A stretch of DNA of 64,000 bases from an uncultured Lachnospiraceae bacterium (GCA_902779305.1 CACZBD010000008.1:1-64000); one strand, 5' to 3'; shown: positions 27,317 through 36,696, counted from the first letter of the stretch. Numbers and translations are program-made. The notes: a model not told the origin generated them from the letters alone.

Positions 27317-28714
27317 TTATTGATAGATAAAATCATTCTCCGTAACGGTGTCGCCTTTTAACACAATGTGGTCGTATACACTCAGGCCGTATTCGGTATT
27401 GGATTTGACGATCGCATATTCATCATTCTGGGCTAATATCGTGATCTGTTTAAAATCGGCATACCCTTTGTTGATGTTGTAAACGCCGATCAGGGATGCC
27501 TGTTTGCTGATCGGATAACGCTCTCCGGTTTCAGGCATTACGATATTGTCCCCGGCATGAAAGACCGTTTCATCCACGTAACACTCTCCGTCCTGGATAT
27601 TATAGATCGTAGCCTCAACAAACTGTGTGGTGATCGAACCGTCTTCCATATAGGTTTCCCGCATGAAGCCGCCGATATCGGAATTTCCGCCCTCTGTCAT
27701 ATAACTTTCCGGGATCAGGAAGAAGGACCGTTCCACAATGGAGGAATTGGGGATCTTCAACCCGGTGCTTTCATTGGACAGCAGCTCGATCTCCATGATC
27801 CTGTCGGTAGCAAAAGTCACCATGGAATTGTTAAAGAGTAAAACGGCATAAATGGACCCGTTTTGCCTGAGAACAGACACCTGTGCCCAGGAAGTGTCGT
27901 TATTTTTTAAGAAACGGACATTCATATAGCTTTCATCCGCCAGTTCCTGTGCTTTTTCCTCGTCGATCTCGATCACGATATACCAGTTTTCGCTTGTGAT
28001 CAGCTTGTAAGCGGGATCTCCTTCCGCGATCAGATCATTGCTGTGAAACTGCTTTTTGGTGTATTCTTCATGTTTCATCAGATCCGGCGTGATCGTTTCC
28101 GGCGTGATGCCTTCATAGCCGTCCGTGGAATAGACCAGAACGCCGGCTTCCGGCGCATAGCCAAAATCGATGGAATCCGAATAACTGGTGCTGAAAATGT
28201 TTTCAATATTGGACAGCATCTTATAATTGGCAAGTTTCAGGGCGATCCCTTCGATGCTGTATTTGAAATCATAAGTGGTCCTGAATCTGTGAGGATCAAA
28301 ACTGCTCCCGAATTCGGAAATATCCGTACGGATCTCGGCCATATCCTCGTCGGAAAGTGTCCCCGTTCCTTCGGAATCTTTGATCAGATCAGACAGTTTT
28401 CCGGTGGAATCAACGGTAAAGACCATCGCGCCATGGCTGACTTTTTCATTTTCCCTTGCGTAATAATTGACATAGCCGGAATACGGGGATTCCACCACAG
28501 TCTCTTCACGGAGGGCGATCCCTTCATAGACGTTGTTGACGGCCAAAGACCCCTGCGAGACCTCATACGGCGTGATATGTTCCGATTTGAAATAGGATAC
28601 GACGATCACAACGATATAAATAAAAAGGACACTAAAAATCACAAGCCCCAAATTGATATTGAGGGGCTTGCGGTATTTTGTGACCTTTTCAGTTTGTCTT
28701 TTCCCCTTAGACAA
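27317..28714 (-). CDS. HlyD family periplasmic-adaptor-like membrane protein
   Basis: A 465-residue protein with a single N-terminal membrane helix (about residues 20-42) and an extracytoplasmic part with barrel-sandwich features (GIALREETVVESPYSGYVNYYARENEKVSHGAMVF). The start is TTG at 28714, with GGGAG six bases upstream inside a 23-bp tandem repeat. No ABC or MFS partner lies next to it. It heads a minus-strand unit hlyD-yggS-sepF, so a role in envelope or division is possible but unproven. Confidence 0.75.
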   Translation of the reverse strand: MSKGKRQTEKVTKYRKPLNINLGLVIFSVLFIYIVVIVVSYFKSEHITPYEVSQGSLAVNNVYEGIALREETVVESPYSGYVNYYARENEKVSHGAMVFTVDSTGKLSDLIKDSEGTGTLSDEDMAEIRTDISEFGSSFDPHRFRTTYDFKYSIEGIALKLANYKMLSNIENIFSTSYSDSIDFGYAPEAGVLVYSTDGYEGITPETITPDLMKHEEYTKKQFHSNDLIAEGDPAYKLITSENWYIVIEIDEEKAQELADESYMNVRFLKNNDTSWAQVSVLRQNGSIYAVLLFNNSMVTFATDRIMEIELLSNESTGLKIPNSSIVERSFFLIPESYMTEGGNSDIGGFMRETYMEDGSITTQFVEATIYNIQDGECYVDETVFHAGDNIVMPETGERYPISKQASLIGVYNINKGYADFKQITILAQNDEYAIVKSNTEYGLSVYDHIVLKGDTVTENDFIYQ

Positions 28715-28719
28715 TCTTT

Positions 28720-28765
28720 ACTCCCGTGGTATTTCTTACAGTACTCCCATGGTATTTCTTACAGT
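28720..28765. repeat. 23-bp tandem duplication spanning a stop codon and ribosome binding site
   Basis: Two adjacent 23-bp units (28720-28742 and 28743-28765) differ at one base (G/A). On the minus strand each contains a TAA stop and a GGGAG motif. The upstream copy holds the true stop of the P-loop gene and the downstream copy supplies the GGGAG of the TTG-start hlyD-like gene. Confidence 0.9.
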
Positions 28766-29181
28766 GAAACGATAACCTTCGCTTTCATTTCTTCGGAAAG
28801 CTCCGATTCATCGACAGACATGCTGATCACAAAATCAACATCGAACTGCTCACTGATCTTTTCCAATTTCTGTAATACCGGTTCGATATCCTGTGTCTGC
28901 TTAATGGATGCGATCACTAAGAAACTGTCAAGATACATCTGCTCCAGGTCGTGATCCTGGGAAACGATGCCGCAGATAAAACCGACAAATTCATCCGAGG
29001 AGTTCAGAGGATATTCGGAAACGTTGATAAGGCGGATCTTGTTTTTGAGTTCGTACATATGCTTGGAATTCTTGTCCAGATATACGATGTTGCCGTTTGC
29101 GGTTTTGACGGCGGTATTCACCTTATCCAAGAGATGTTTGGTCTTTCCTTTTCCTTTTCCTCCGACGATCAGTTGAATCAT
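28759..29181 (-). CDS. Small P-loop protein of unknown function
   Basis: A 140-residue protein beginning MIQLIVGGKGKGKTKHLLDKV, with a Walker A-type loop GGKGKGKT at about residues 7-14. A Walker B-like hydrophobic stretch before an acid is not certain (DSFLVIASIK or VDFVISMSVDE). No membrane or DNA-binding segment is seen. Similar short proteins in Clostridia have, as I recall, been labelled PilT-like, which the length does not support. AGGAGG precedes ATG and a likely promoter lies at 29220. It precedes the hlyD-yggS-sepF genes. Confidence 0.75.
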   Translation of the reverse strand: MIQLIVGGKGKGKTKHLLDKVNTAVKTANGNIVYLDKNSKHMYELKNKIRLINVSEYPLNSSDEFVGFICGIVSQDHDLEQMYLDSFLVIASIKQTQDIEPVLQKLEKISEQFDVDFVISMSVDESELSEEMKAKVIVSL

Positions 29182-29219
29182 AATTTGTCCTCCTTATGGA
29201 TAAAAAAATCTGTATCTAA

Positions 29220-29248
29220 ATTATAAAAGATTTGGCCTCAAAAAACAA
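29220..29248 (-). promoter_or_regulatory. Probable promoter of the P-loop gene
   Basis: On minus, TTGTTT (29243-29248), 17-base spacer, TATAAT (29220-29225), about 40 bases before the start codon. Confidence 0.6.
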
Positions 29249-29261
29249 CCGCCATATCAAA

Positions 29262-30236
29262 TCACGGGATCAGTTTCAGCAGATTGTTCATCTGGCCGTA
29301 TAAGATATCCTTGTCATCCGTCTGCATGACTACGGAAATATAGGATTCCCCGGCGGAATTATTGCTGAGCAGGATCAGGCAGTTTCCTGCCGCCTTCGTT
29401 GTTCCGGTCTTGCCGCCGATCACGCTGACGTTGGAAGGCGCTTTCACGCCGTTTGACAGATACTGGTTCGTCGTGGCAAAGTGCATTTCCTTGCTGTTGC
29501 CATCCGCATCCGTATAAGTGGATGTGTAATCCGCGGTATGGATGATCTCTTTGAACTTGTCATACTGCATGGCAGCCTGAAAGATCAGATACAGGTCATA
29601 TACCGTCGTATAATGATTTTCATCGGTCAGGCCGTGCGGATTGACGAAATTTGTATTCGTTGCACCAAGCATTTTGGCTTCTTTGTTCATGAGCGTTGCA
29701 AATTCGTCCAAAGAACCGGAAAGATATTCCGCGATCAGCACCCCGGCATCGTTTCCGGAATAGATCAAAAGGCCGTGAAGCGCCTGGTCCAGTGTCACCT
29801 GGTCCCCGGGTTTGAATCCGCAGACCTGCGCACCGGCTTCAATCTCACTGACACTGTCGCTTGCAACGATAATATCTTCGAGTTTACCGTATTTCAGCGC
29901 CAGATAAGCGGTCATGACTTTGGTCAGGGAAGCCGGATGAAGGGAACGGTTCACGCTTTTGGCATAGATCGTCTCATGATGTGTCGTGTCAAAAAGCCCT
30001 GCAGATGCGGCAAGGGAAAGATCTGTGGATTGCAGGCCGATATCCGTTGACGCAACGCAGAGATCGCTGGCAAACGGTTTTGCGGTCGCTTCCGTACAAT
30101 AGGAGTCAAATCCGTAAGCCACGACCGTCGAGTCAGCATCATAAGGGATCCGAAAACTCCTGATGCCGCATCCTGTCAGCAGACTTACGATCATGACCGT
30201 GAGGAAGATGAATTTTGTCTTACTTGTACATCTCAC
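29262..30236 (-). CDS. dacF: D-alanyl-D-alanine carboxypeptidase (lipoprotein)
   Basis: A 324-residue PBP5-type enzyme that trims pentapeptides in peptidoglycan. The N-terminus FIFLTVMIVSLLTGCG shows a lipobox, so it is probably membrane-anchored by lipid. Active-site motifs are SLTK (about residue 103), SGN (about residue 160) and KTGTT near residue 276. The C-terminal anchor domain of full-length DacA/DacF is missing, consistent with lipid anchoring. The start is GTG at 30236, overlapping mgsA by 17 bases; it is the last gene of the mre-rodA transcription unit. The symbol is by family resemblance. Confidence 0.88.
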   Translation of the reverse strand: MRCTSKTKFIFLTVMIVSLLTGCGIRSFRIPYDADSTVVAYGFDSYCTEATAKPFASDLCVASTDIGLQSTDLSLAASAGLFDTTHHETIYAKSVNRSLHPASLTKVMTAYLALKYGKLEDIIVASDSVSEIEAGAQVCGFKPGDQVTLDQALHGLLIYSGNDAGVLIAEYLSGSLDEFATLMNKEAKMLGATNTNFVNPHGLTDENHYTTVYDLYLIFQAAMQYDKFKEIIHTADYTSTYTDADGNSKEMHFATTNQYLSNGVKAPSNVSVIGGKTGTTKAAGNCLILLSNNSAGESYISVVMQTDDKDILYGQMNNLLKLIP

Positions 30237-30615
30237 GCCACTCCATATCCCCTCTGTCCAAAGATTTGATCAAAAGCTCCGCTGTCGCAAGGTTCGTTGC
30301 GAGCGGAATGTTGTGCATATCACATAATCGGATCGTATAGCTGACATCCGGTTCGTGAGATTTCGGCGTCAGCGGATCTCTTAAGAAGATCATCAGGTCG
30401 ATCTCATTATGCTCGATCTGCGCGCCGATCTGCTGCTCTCCTCCCAGATGCCCTGCAAGATATTTATGAACGGATAAGTTCGTAACTTCTTCGATCAGTC
30501 TGCCTGTGGTTCCTGTGGCGAACAATTGATTTTTACTTAAAATACCCCGATAGGCGATACAGAAGTTCTGCATCAGTTTTTTCTTGGAATCATGCGCGAT
30601 GAGTCCGATGTTCAT
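30220..30615 (-). CDS. mgsA: Methylglyoxal synthase
   Basis: Converts dihydroxyacetone phosphate to methylglyoxal, a bypass when phosphate is scarce. A 131-residue protein with N-terminal IGLIAHDSKK, the phosphate loop FATGTTGRLIEE, GGEQQIGAQI and the catalytic Asp region IFLRDPLTPKSHEPD. It sits 9 bases after rodA, an order common in Clostridia. Confidence 0.95.
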   Translation of the reverse strand: MNIGLIAHDSKKKLMQNFCIAYRGILSKNQLFATGTTGRLIEEVTNLSVHKYLAGHLGGEQQIGAQIEHNEIDLMIFLRDPLTPKSHEPDVSYTIRLCDMHNIPLATNLATAELLIKSLDRGDMEWREMYK

Positions 30616-30624
30616 AGTACCCTC

Positions 30625-31752
30625 CTAGAATTCGGTTTCGCGCGGGGTCTGCAGTTTTACATTGATCACGAATCCGATCCCGATAAACAGGCTGACAAGG
30701 GAAGTCAGACCGTAACTGACAAACGGAAGTGTCAGTCCGGTATTCGGAAGTAACCCCGTTACGACGCCGATATTGATAAATGTCTGAAATCCGATCAGTC
30801 CGGCCATTCCGCCAGCGATCACACTGCCGGCAAGGTCTTTTGCCTTACGGGCTACCATGATGCACTCCAAAACGATCAGGAATAACAGACCAATGATCAC
30901 GCAACAGCCGATAAATCCCGCCTCTTCTCCAACGACGGCAAATATGAAGTCTGTCTGCGCTTCCGAAATAAAATTTCCATTCTTAACAGTCGCGATGACG
31001 TTATTGTTCAACCCTTTTCCTGTCAGCTGCCCGGATCCGATGGCCATGATCGCGTTTGTGGTCTGATAGGCCTCTGTCATGGCATATTTTTCCGGCTGCA
31101 GCCAGGCAAGGATACGGTTCCGCTGATAGTCGTTCAATATCGTCTGACCTTCTTTTAAGACCATATTGATAAAAATGATCACAGCGGGAACAAAAACCAC
31201 CATTGCGCCCAGAATGATCTTGTAACTGATCCCGCCGACGAACATCACCACGGCAAAAATCACCATGACCATAATACTTGTGGAAAGATCCGGCTGGTCA
31301 AAGATCAGGTAAAACGGCGGGATGATCAGCCCGACACAGGCCAAGATCATGCGAACGGTGTTCAGATTATCCTTATGTTTCATGATAAACTGCGCATAAA
31401 ATAAAATCAATAATATTTTGGCAAGCTCGGAAGGCTGGAATCGGAATCCGCCGATCTCAAACCAGCGGGATGCCTCGCCGACATTATCACCGAAAAACCT
31501 TACCAGAAGCAGGATCGCGATACAGAACGCATAGATCAGCCAGTAGAATTTCAGCACGAAATTATACGGGATCAGTGCCGTGATCAGCATGGCAGCGACA
31601 CCGAGGAGCAATCCCTGCAGCTGCCTGTTCATGAGATTTCCCTGTGCGGCGCTACCGATAAACATGGCGCCGTAATAGGAAAGCCCCGTAGCCAGCAGGA
31701 CCAGATAAATGTCGATCTTTCTCCAGTTGTAATCCAGAAAATCTTTTAACAT
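30625..31752 (-). CDS. rodA: Rod-shape peptidoglycan glycosyltransferase RodA (SEDS family)
   Basis: A 375-residue multi-spanning SEDS protein that polymerises glycan strands for cell elongation with its cognate class B PBP. Family motifs include WFEIGGFRFQPSELAKI, the Asp-containing FDQPDLSTSIM and GLLPNTGLTLPFVSYGLTSL. Nine bases separate it from minC upstream; in related genomes minD and minE usually stand there. The PBP2 partner is two genes upstream. Confidence 0.93.
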   Translation of the reverse strand: MLKDFLDYNWRKIDIYLVLLATGLSYYGAMFIGSAAQGNLMNRQLQGLLLGVAAMLITALIPYNFVLKFYWLIYAFCIAILLLVRFFGDNVGEASRWFEIGGFRFQPSELAKILLILFYAQFIMKHKDNLNTVRMILACVGLIIPPFYLIFDQPDLSTSIMVMVIFAVVMFVGGISYKIILGAMVVFVPAVIIFINMVLKEGQTILNDYQRNRILAWLQPEKYAMTEAYQTTNAIMAIGSGQLTGKGLNNNVIATVKNGNFISEAQTDFIFAVVGEEAGFIGCCVIIGLLFLIVLECIMVARKAKDLAGSVIAGGMAGLIGFQTFINIGVVTGLLPNTGLTLPFVSYGLTSLVSLFIGIGFVINVKLQTPRETEF

Positions 31753-31761
31753 GGCAATTCC

Positions 31762-32430
31762 CTATACCTGTAAATGATTCAAAAGCGTTGTTGTGATCGC
31801 TTCCACTTTGATCATATCGTCTTCCACATAAGCGATCTTCGGTGCCTGTTTGTTCCGGAAGATCGTATTTTTGACGGGATCTTTTTGAACAAGGTCTCCG
31901 ATCTCGATTATTGCGGGCTTCATGTCGAGCGCGACCACAAAACAGGAGCTGTTTCCGTTTGCGCCGGCCCTTGCATGCCCGTAAAGCGTTCCGAGGATCA
32001 CGATATTTCCGGAAGAGATGACTTGTGCCCCGGGGTTGATATCCCCTAAAATGATGACACTAGATTCGGTCTCAAGCGCCTGTCCCGCGCGGATGGTTCC
32101 TTTATAGAACTGACCGTCCGTATGATCAGAGGCCTGCGCGAATTTGGAAGCGGTCTTTAAGTATTCCTGCTCTTTTTCCTCATCCTTTCCGACAACGCAC
32201 AATACGGTCAGGTCGGAATTATCGCAGATCGCATCCACAAGTGATTTTTCTTCTTCCGAAGATAATGCTCTCCCTTCAAAAGAGATCACCATTTTGGCTT
32301 CTCCGAAGAACTTGGCGGATGCTTTGAATTTATTTGCCACTTCCGTGCGGATCTCCTCAAACGGAGCACTGTCATCCAAAAATACCGACAATCCGTTTTT
32401 GAAATTTTTGATCATGATCAGACTTTTCAT
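31762..32430 (-). CDS. minC: Septum site-determining protein MinC
   Basis: FtsZ antagonist. The 222-residue protein has the N-terminal FtsZ-binding domain (about 1-105) and the C-terminal beta-helix domain (about 112-185; GTIRAGQALETESSVIILGDINPGAQVISSGNIVILGTLYG). The IRAGQ segment matches the RxGQ loop known to contact MinD in E. coli. Yet no minD or minE follows: rodA starts 9 bases later. Either minDE lie elsewhere or this MinC works without them. Confidence 0.88.
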   Translation of the reverse strand: MKSLIMIKNFKNGLSVFLDDSAPFEEIRTEVANKFKASAKFFGEAKMVISFEGRALSSEEEKSLVDAICDNSDLTVLCVVGKDEEKEQEYLKTASKFAQASDHTDGQFYKGTIRAGQALETESSVIILGDINPGAQVISSGNIVILGTLYGHARAGANGNSSCFVVALDMKPAIIEIGDLVQKDPVKNTIFRNKQAPKIAYVEDDMIKVEAITTTLLNHLQV

Positions 32431-32451
32431 GCCATCTTACACTCCTGCTTT

Positions 32452-35322
32452 TTAGTCCGAAATATCTTCCGCTTCGTTGGTATCCGCAATACCGTTGACA
32501 AGAGACGATCTGTCTTCAAGTTCGAAGAAATATTTGAAGACATCCGCGGCAAGCGCAGCGGCATTACCGGACGTATAACCGTATGCGATACGGACGGAAA
32601 CCGTGATCTTCGGTTCTTCATACGGCGCAAATCCAAGGAACAGCGCGTGATTCGTCCTGGATTTGGATGTCTGCGCCGTACCGGTCTTTCCTGCCACCTG
32701 CAGTTCAAATCCACGGAAAGCCTTTGCTTTTTCCACAACGATCCGCATGCCCTGATGGACGGCAGCCCATGTGGATGAAGGAAAATCAATGTGATTCCGC
32801 AGTGTCGGTCCGAACCTTGCAACGGTCTTCCCTTCCTGATCTTCCACATGATCGATCAGGGAATAGTTATAGCAGCTTCCCTTGCTCGCAACAGCGGTCA
32901 GATACCTCGAAAGTCCGACGGTGGTATAGTTATGAGAACCCTGACCGATAGCGGAGTCAACAGGAAGCGTATCGGAAAACTTCGGTTCATTCTCTTCCAT
33001 CTCGATCCCGGTTTTTTCCGTCAGGCCGAATTGGTCTGCGTAAATCTTCAGCCTTTCCAGACCGCGTTTCTCGGAATAAAGTTCCGTCATCAGATTGGTC
33101 GCAAGCCTGTAACCGACTTCGTAGAAATAGCAGTTACAGGAATTGCCGATGGCATTGATCACATCCATGTCTCCGTGATGTCCCGGGTAACACCAGCATC
33201 GTTTTTCTTCATTCAGGGTATCCCAGATCCCTCTGCAGTATATGGGCTCATCGAGATTGATCACGCCTTCCTGCAGCCCGGCGACACTGGTAAGCATCTT
33301 ATAGGTGGAACCGGGCGCCGTGGTCTGCTGTGTCGCATAATTGTACATCGGGCTCGAAAGATCGTTCATCAGCTGGGCATAATAATCCGCATCGATGGAA
33401 TTTGCGAGCTTGTTCACGTCATAGCCAGGATAGGAAACGACGGCCAGAAGTTCCCCTGAGATATTCGTGATCACACAGGACCCCGTACAGGGATCCAGCG
33501 CCAGCTGCGCGGGTGTGATCTCGATATTGGAGATCTTGTTGATCATAAAGTCATAGGCGGATTTTTCGCCGCTTTCCACTTCCGCTTTTTCGGTCAGAGA
33601 GCCATAGATGATCTTCTGTTCATAGAGGATCATACAGATCTGCTGTCCGGTCAGCACGTCATCATGGATCATGTACTTGAACAGACGCTTGGAAAATCCG
33701 TTATTTTCCTTAAGATCCTCCAGAATAAAATTCACTAACTGCGCAAAAACCTCATCGGAATCGGAATACTGCTGCGACATCTCGAATTTCGAAATGTCGA
33801 TCCAGTTCTTGGAGATCGCATAGTTCAGATAATCCCTGAGCGAGATCGTTTCATCGATCGCCCAGGCCTTGTACATATCGTCTTCCTTGTCCACGCGTTC
33901 CGCGATCAGCACACCGGTATTGCTTGAGGACAGACGGTTCACGATATAACTCTCATAGACCTGATACTCTTCATCCAGAAGTTCATACGGGGTCGAAATG
34001 TTGAACAGTTCCTGCCTGAGATTTTCGAGGACTTCATTCTGTCTGGCAAGGTAATTTTGGTAAACCAGTCTTTCAAACGTTCCGGCATCATTTTCACGCA
34101 TGTGTTCCATGGAAATGACATTGTTGTTAAAAAGCGCATAATAAACGTCATCGATCGGGATCTTCATGCTGGAAGATTTGACCGCAGAGTTGTCATAGTC
34201 TTTTTCGTTGACGATCTTACCGACCAGAATACCGGCAAGCTTCTGTTCGAGCATGTTGTAAACAGCTTTTTGCAGTTCCGAATCCAGCGAAAGGTAAATA
34301 TCGCAGCCGGCAACCGGCTCCACATGCTCTGCGGTTTCAATGACTTTTCCGACATTATCCACATAGATCACGTCTTTTCCTTTGGTGCCTTGCAGATAAT
34401 CTTCCATGGCCTTTTCGACACCGGATTTTCCGACGGTATCGTTCATGGTGATGTTGTCATGTCCGCTTTCCCTGAGTTCCGCAAGGTCTTCCGCAGAGGC
34501 TGCGCCGGTATATCCTAAGATATGCGCAAAAAACTTCGCATCATTGTAATGCCGGAGGGTATCCTCCTCTATACTGATGCCGGGCAGGTCTGCTTTATTC
34601 TCCATGATCAAAGCAACCGTTTCGGTACAGACATCGGATGCAACGATCGTTGACAGATATTTCTGGTATGCATTGGTGCTTAAGGAATAGCGGATCGTGA
34701 TGATCTTCAGCAGATCTTCGTCGGAATATCCGTACTTAGGGATAAAAGTCTCTTTTTTGTTGCTCATGACTTTGGAGCCGATGGCGAATTTATCGGATCC
34801 GGCCAGATAATCGATCACATCCTGCGGTGTTGCGTTACGCTCTTTTTCATCAAGATCCGAGGTGTTTTTCTTGCCGTATACATCGGCAAGAAACCTTTGC
34901 AGACGGTTCCCGCTGACCGAATACTCGAACTCTCCCTTTTCATTCAGGATGATATTGAAGTTGTGGACCACCTGGTCTCCGTTCTGTTCCACGAGTTTGA
35001 TCGTCTTGTAGATCGTGTCGTTTAAGGAAGCATTCTTGGAAGAGCCGGATTCGTAAATATCTTCAATGGCAACCGAATAAGCCAGCTCATTATAAGCCAG
35101 CAGTTTGCCGTTTCTGTCATAAATGTTTCCCCGGGTGCTTTTGATGGTCGTTTCCTTTTTGATCGTCAGGGTAAAGTTGTTCAGATAATCCTCACCGTTC
35201 ACGATCTGCAGTACGAACAGACGCTGGATCAGGACCGCGAACAATACCGCGAAAACGATCAGCAGGATGAACAGACGGGAAAAGATGATGTTTTTGAGCC
35301 ATTCTCTGATATCTTCAAACAA
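32452..35322 (-). CDS. mrdA: Class B penicillin-binding protein (PBP2-type elongation transpeptidase)
   Basis: Cross-links peptidoglycan for lateral wall growth with RodA. Short cytoplasmic N-terminus, one membrane helix (about 15-36), dimerisation/pedestal domain (IKSTRGNIYDRNGKLLAYNELAYSV), and a transpeptidase domain with STYK near residue 670, SCN near 727 and KTGT near 880. At 956 residues it is much longer than E. coli PBP2 (about 630), with a ~280-residue insertion before the transpeptidase domain (about 370-650). The start is TTG, directly after the mreD stop. Gene symbol by position and family. Confidence 0.88.
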   Translation of the reverse strand: MFEDIREWLKNIIFSRLFILLIVFAVLFAVLIQRLFVLQIVNGEDYLNNFTLTIKKETTIKSTRGNIYDRNGKLLAYNELAYSVAIEDIYESGSSKNASLNDTIYKTIKLVEQNGDQVVHNFNIILNEKGEFEYSVSGNRLQRFLADVYGKKNTSDLDEKERNATPQDVIDYLAGSDKFAIGSKVMSNKKETFIPKYGYSDEDLLKIITIRYSLSTNAYQKYLSTIVASDVCTETVALIMENKADLPGISIEEDTLRHYNDAKFFAHILGYTGAASAEDLAELRESGHDNITMNDTVGKSGVEKAMEDYLQGTKGKDVIYVDNVGKVIETAEHVEPVAGCDIYLSLDSELQKAVYNMLEQKLAGILVGKIVNEKDYDNSAVKSSSMKIPIDDVYYALFNNNVISMEHMRENDAGTFERLVYQNYLARQNEVLENLRQELFNISTPYELLDEEYQVYESYIVNRLSSSNTGVLIAERVDKEDDMYKAWAIDETISLRDYLNYAISKNWIDISKFEMSQQYSDSDEVFAQLVNFILEDLKENNGFSKRLFKYMIHDDVLTGQQICMILYEQKIIYGSLTEKAEVESGEKSAYDFMINKISNIEITPAQLALDPCTGSCVITNISGELLAVVSYPGYDVNKLANSIDADYYAQLMNDLSSPMYNYATQQTTAPGSTYKMLTSVAGLQEGVINLDEPIYCRGIWDTLNEEKRCWCYPGHHGDMDVINAIGNSCNCYFYEVGYRLATNLMTELYSEKRGLERLKIYADQFGLTEKTGIEMEENEPKFSDTLPVDSAIGQGSHNYTTVGLSRYLTAVASKGSCYNYSLIDHVEDQEGKTVARFGPTLRNHIDFPSSTWAAVHQGMRIVVEKAKAFRGFELQVAGKTGTAQTSKSRTNHALFLGFAPYEEPKITVSVRIAYGYTSGNAAALAADVFKYFFELEDRSSLVNGIADTNEAEDISD

Positions 35323-35829
35323 TTATGCTCGCCTCTTTTCCCTGTTTTCAAGACGTTCGTTCACGAAAAGGATCCCTTTATAGATGAGAAGCGTAACCAG
35401 GATCGTATAGGCGATCTCCGGCAGGAAAATATGCAGAAAATAATAACCGAGATGGAACTTGCCGCGCAGCATGAACAAAAAGATAAAGCAGAGGAAGCAA
35501 TATGCAAGCTCCGATGCCGTGATCAATATCATGGGAAGTTTGATATCTTCGGGATAAAAGATCGATCTGAAAAAGCCGTTCAGATATCCGATCACGAGAT
35601 ATACAAGGGCATAAAAACCAAGAATGTCCCCGTAAAAGACATCCATGATCAGGCCGCAGAGAAAACCGATCACCATTCCTTCATTCTTTCCTCTCATAAA
35701 TCCGAAGGAAGATGTGATGATGATCAGAATGTTCGGAACGATCCCACCCATGGAGATTGCCGAAAAAACACTGCTCTGCAGCAGAAATCCAACGATAACG
35801 ATAAGAATGACGATGATCTTTCTAAGCAT
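35323..35829 (-). CDS. mreD: Rod-shape protein MreD
   Basis: A 168-residue hydrophobic protein with about five membrane helices (LLQSSVFSAISMGGIVPNILIIITSSFGFMRGKNEGMVIGF; ...PEIAYTILVTLLIY). It fits between mreC (four-base gap) and the PBP2 gene. MreD links MreC to the elongation machinery. Confidence 0.92.
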   Translation of the reverse strand: MLRKIIVILIVIVGFLLQSSVFSAISMGGIVPNILIIITSSFGFMRGKNEGMVIGFLCGLIMDVFYGDILGFYALVYLVIGYLNGFFRSIFYPEDIKLPMILITASELAYCFLCFIFLFMLRGKFHLGYYFLHIFLPEIAYTILVTLLIYKGILFVNERLENREKRRA

Positions 35830-35832
35830 CCG

Positions 35833-36696
35833 CTAATCCTTTTGTTTCTTATGCTCCAAAATGACCAGAACCGTTTCAATGTGCTTAAAATCAACCGCCG
35901 GGGTGATATATCCGGATTTGGTCATGTTATTGGCATCTTTGTTGATATGCGAAATATATCCGATGGAGATCCCGGGAAGATACTTGTCGCTGATGTAGCT
36001 TGTCACGATCTGGTCTCCCTGCCCCACGGCATCTTTCTCGTCGATCAGCTGTGAAAACTGAATATAGCCTTCACTCATCAGCTCCAGATCTCCGGAAACG
36101 ATACAAAGATCGGATGTGGACAGGACCATACTGCTGACACTGGAACTGTCATCAATGATGGACCTGACGCTGGCCCAGTTCGGTCCGACATCGGTGATGA
36201 TCCCGACAAGTCCGCCGCCCGCGATCACGTTCATGTCCGTTTCAATGCCGTCGTTGGAACCTTTGTCGATCAGAAAGAAGCTGAACCAGTTTCCTGCATC
36301 TTTTCCGATCACACGCGCGCCGATCTTCTTATAACTGTTGTAACGTTCGTCAAGCGAATATAACTGGCGGAGTTCGGAAAGCTCGAACTTGTCCTGTTGC
36401 AGGTCGTTGATCTTCAGCGTCAGATCCGCAACGGTATTTTTCAGTTCTTCGTTTTCTTCCGTCAGTTCCTGCATGCGTTTGATATTGTCGGAACGGGATG
36501 TCAGCCAGTTTCCGGCTTTGGAAATGCCCTTTTGGAAAGGAACGATCGTATATCCTGCAACGAATTCGAACGGACCGCTTAAAATGTTCGTCGTATAGGA
36601 TAAGATCATCATCAGGACGCATATGATCGTAAATCCCAGAAGGATATACTTGCTGGGAATCGATATTTTAGATCGTTTCGAACGGTTTCTTGCCAT
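35833..36696 (-). CDS. mreC: Rod-shape protein MreC
   Basis: A 287-residue single-pass protein: basic N-terminus, membrane helix (about 14-35), coiled coil (about 68-105, rich in ELTEEN...LNDLQQDKFELSELR), and the beta-barrel MreC core with GKDAGNWFSFFLIDKGSNDGI and GGGLVGIITDVGPN. It bridges cytoplasmic MreB and the periplasmic synthases. Confidence 0.94.
   Translation of the reverse strand: MARNRSKRSKISIPSKYILLGFTIICVLMMILSYTTNILSGPFEFVAGYTIVPFQKGISKAGNWLTSRSDNIKRMQELTEENEELKNTVADLTLKINDLQQDKFELSELRQLYSLDERYNSYKKIGARVIGKDAGNWFSFFLIDKGSNDGIETDMNVIAGGGLVGIITDVGPNWASVRSIIDDSSSVSSMVLSTSDLCIVSGDLELMSEGYIQFSQLIDEKDAVGQGDQIVTSYISDKYLPGISIGYISHINKDANNMTKSGYITPAVDFKHIETVLVILEHKKQKD

Noticed and set aside
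28043..28954. 303-codon plus-strand frame opposite the hlyD-like gene
   Set aside because: Antisense shadow; no ribosome site, product has no recognisable features and overlaps two well-supported minus genes.
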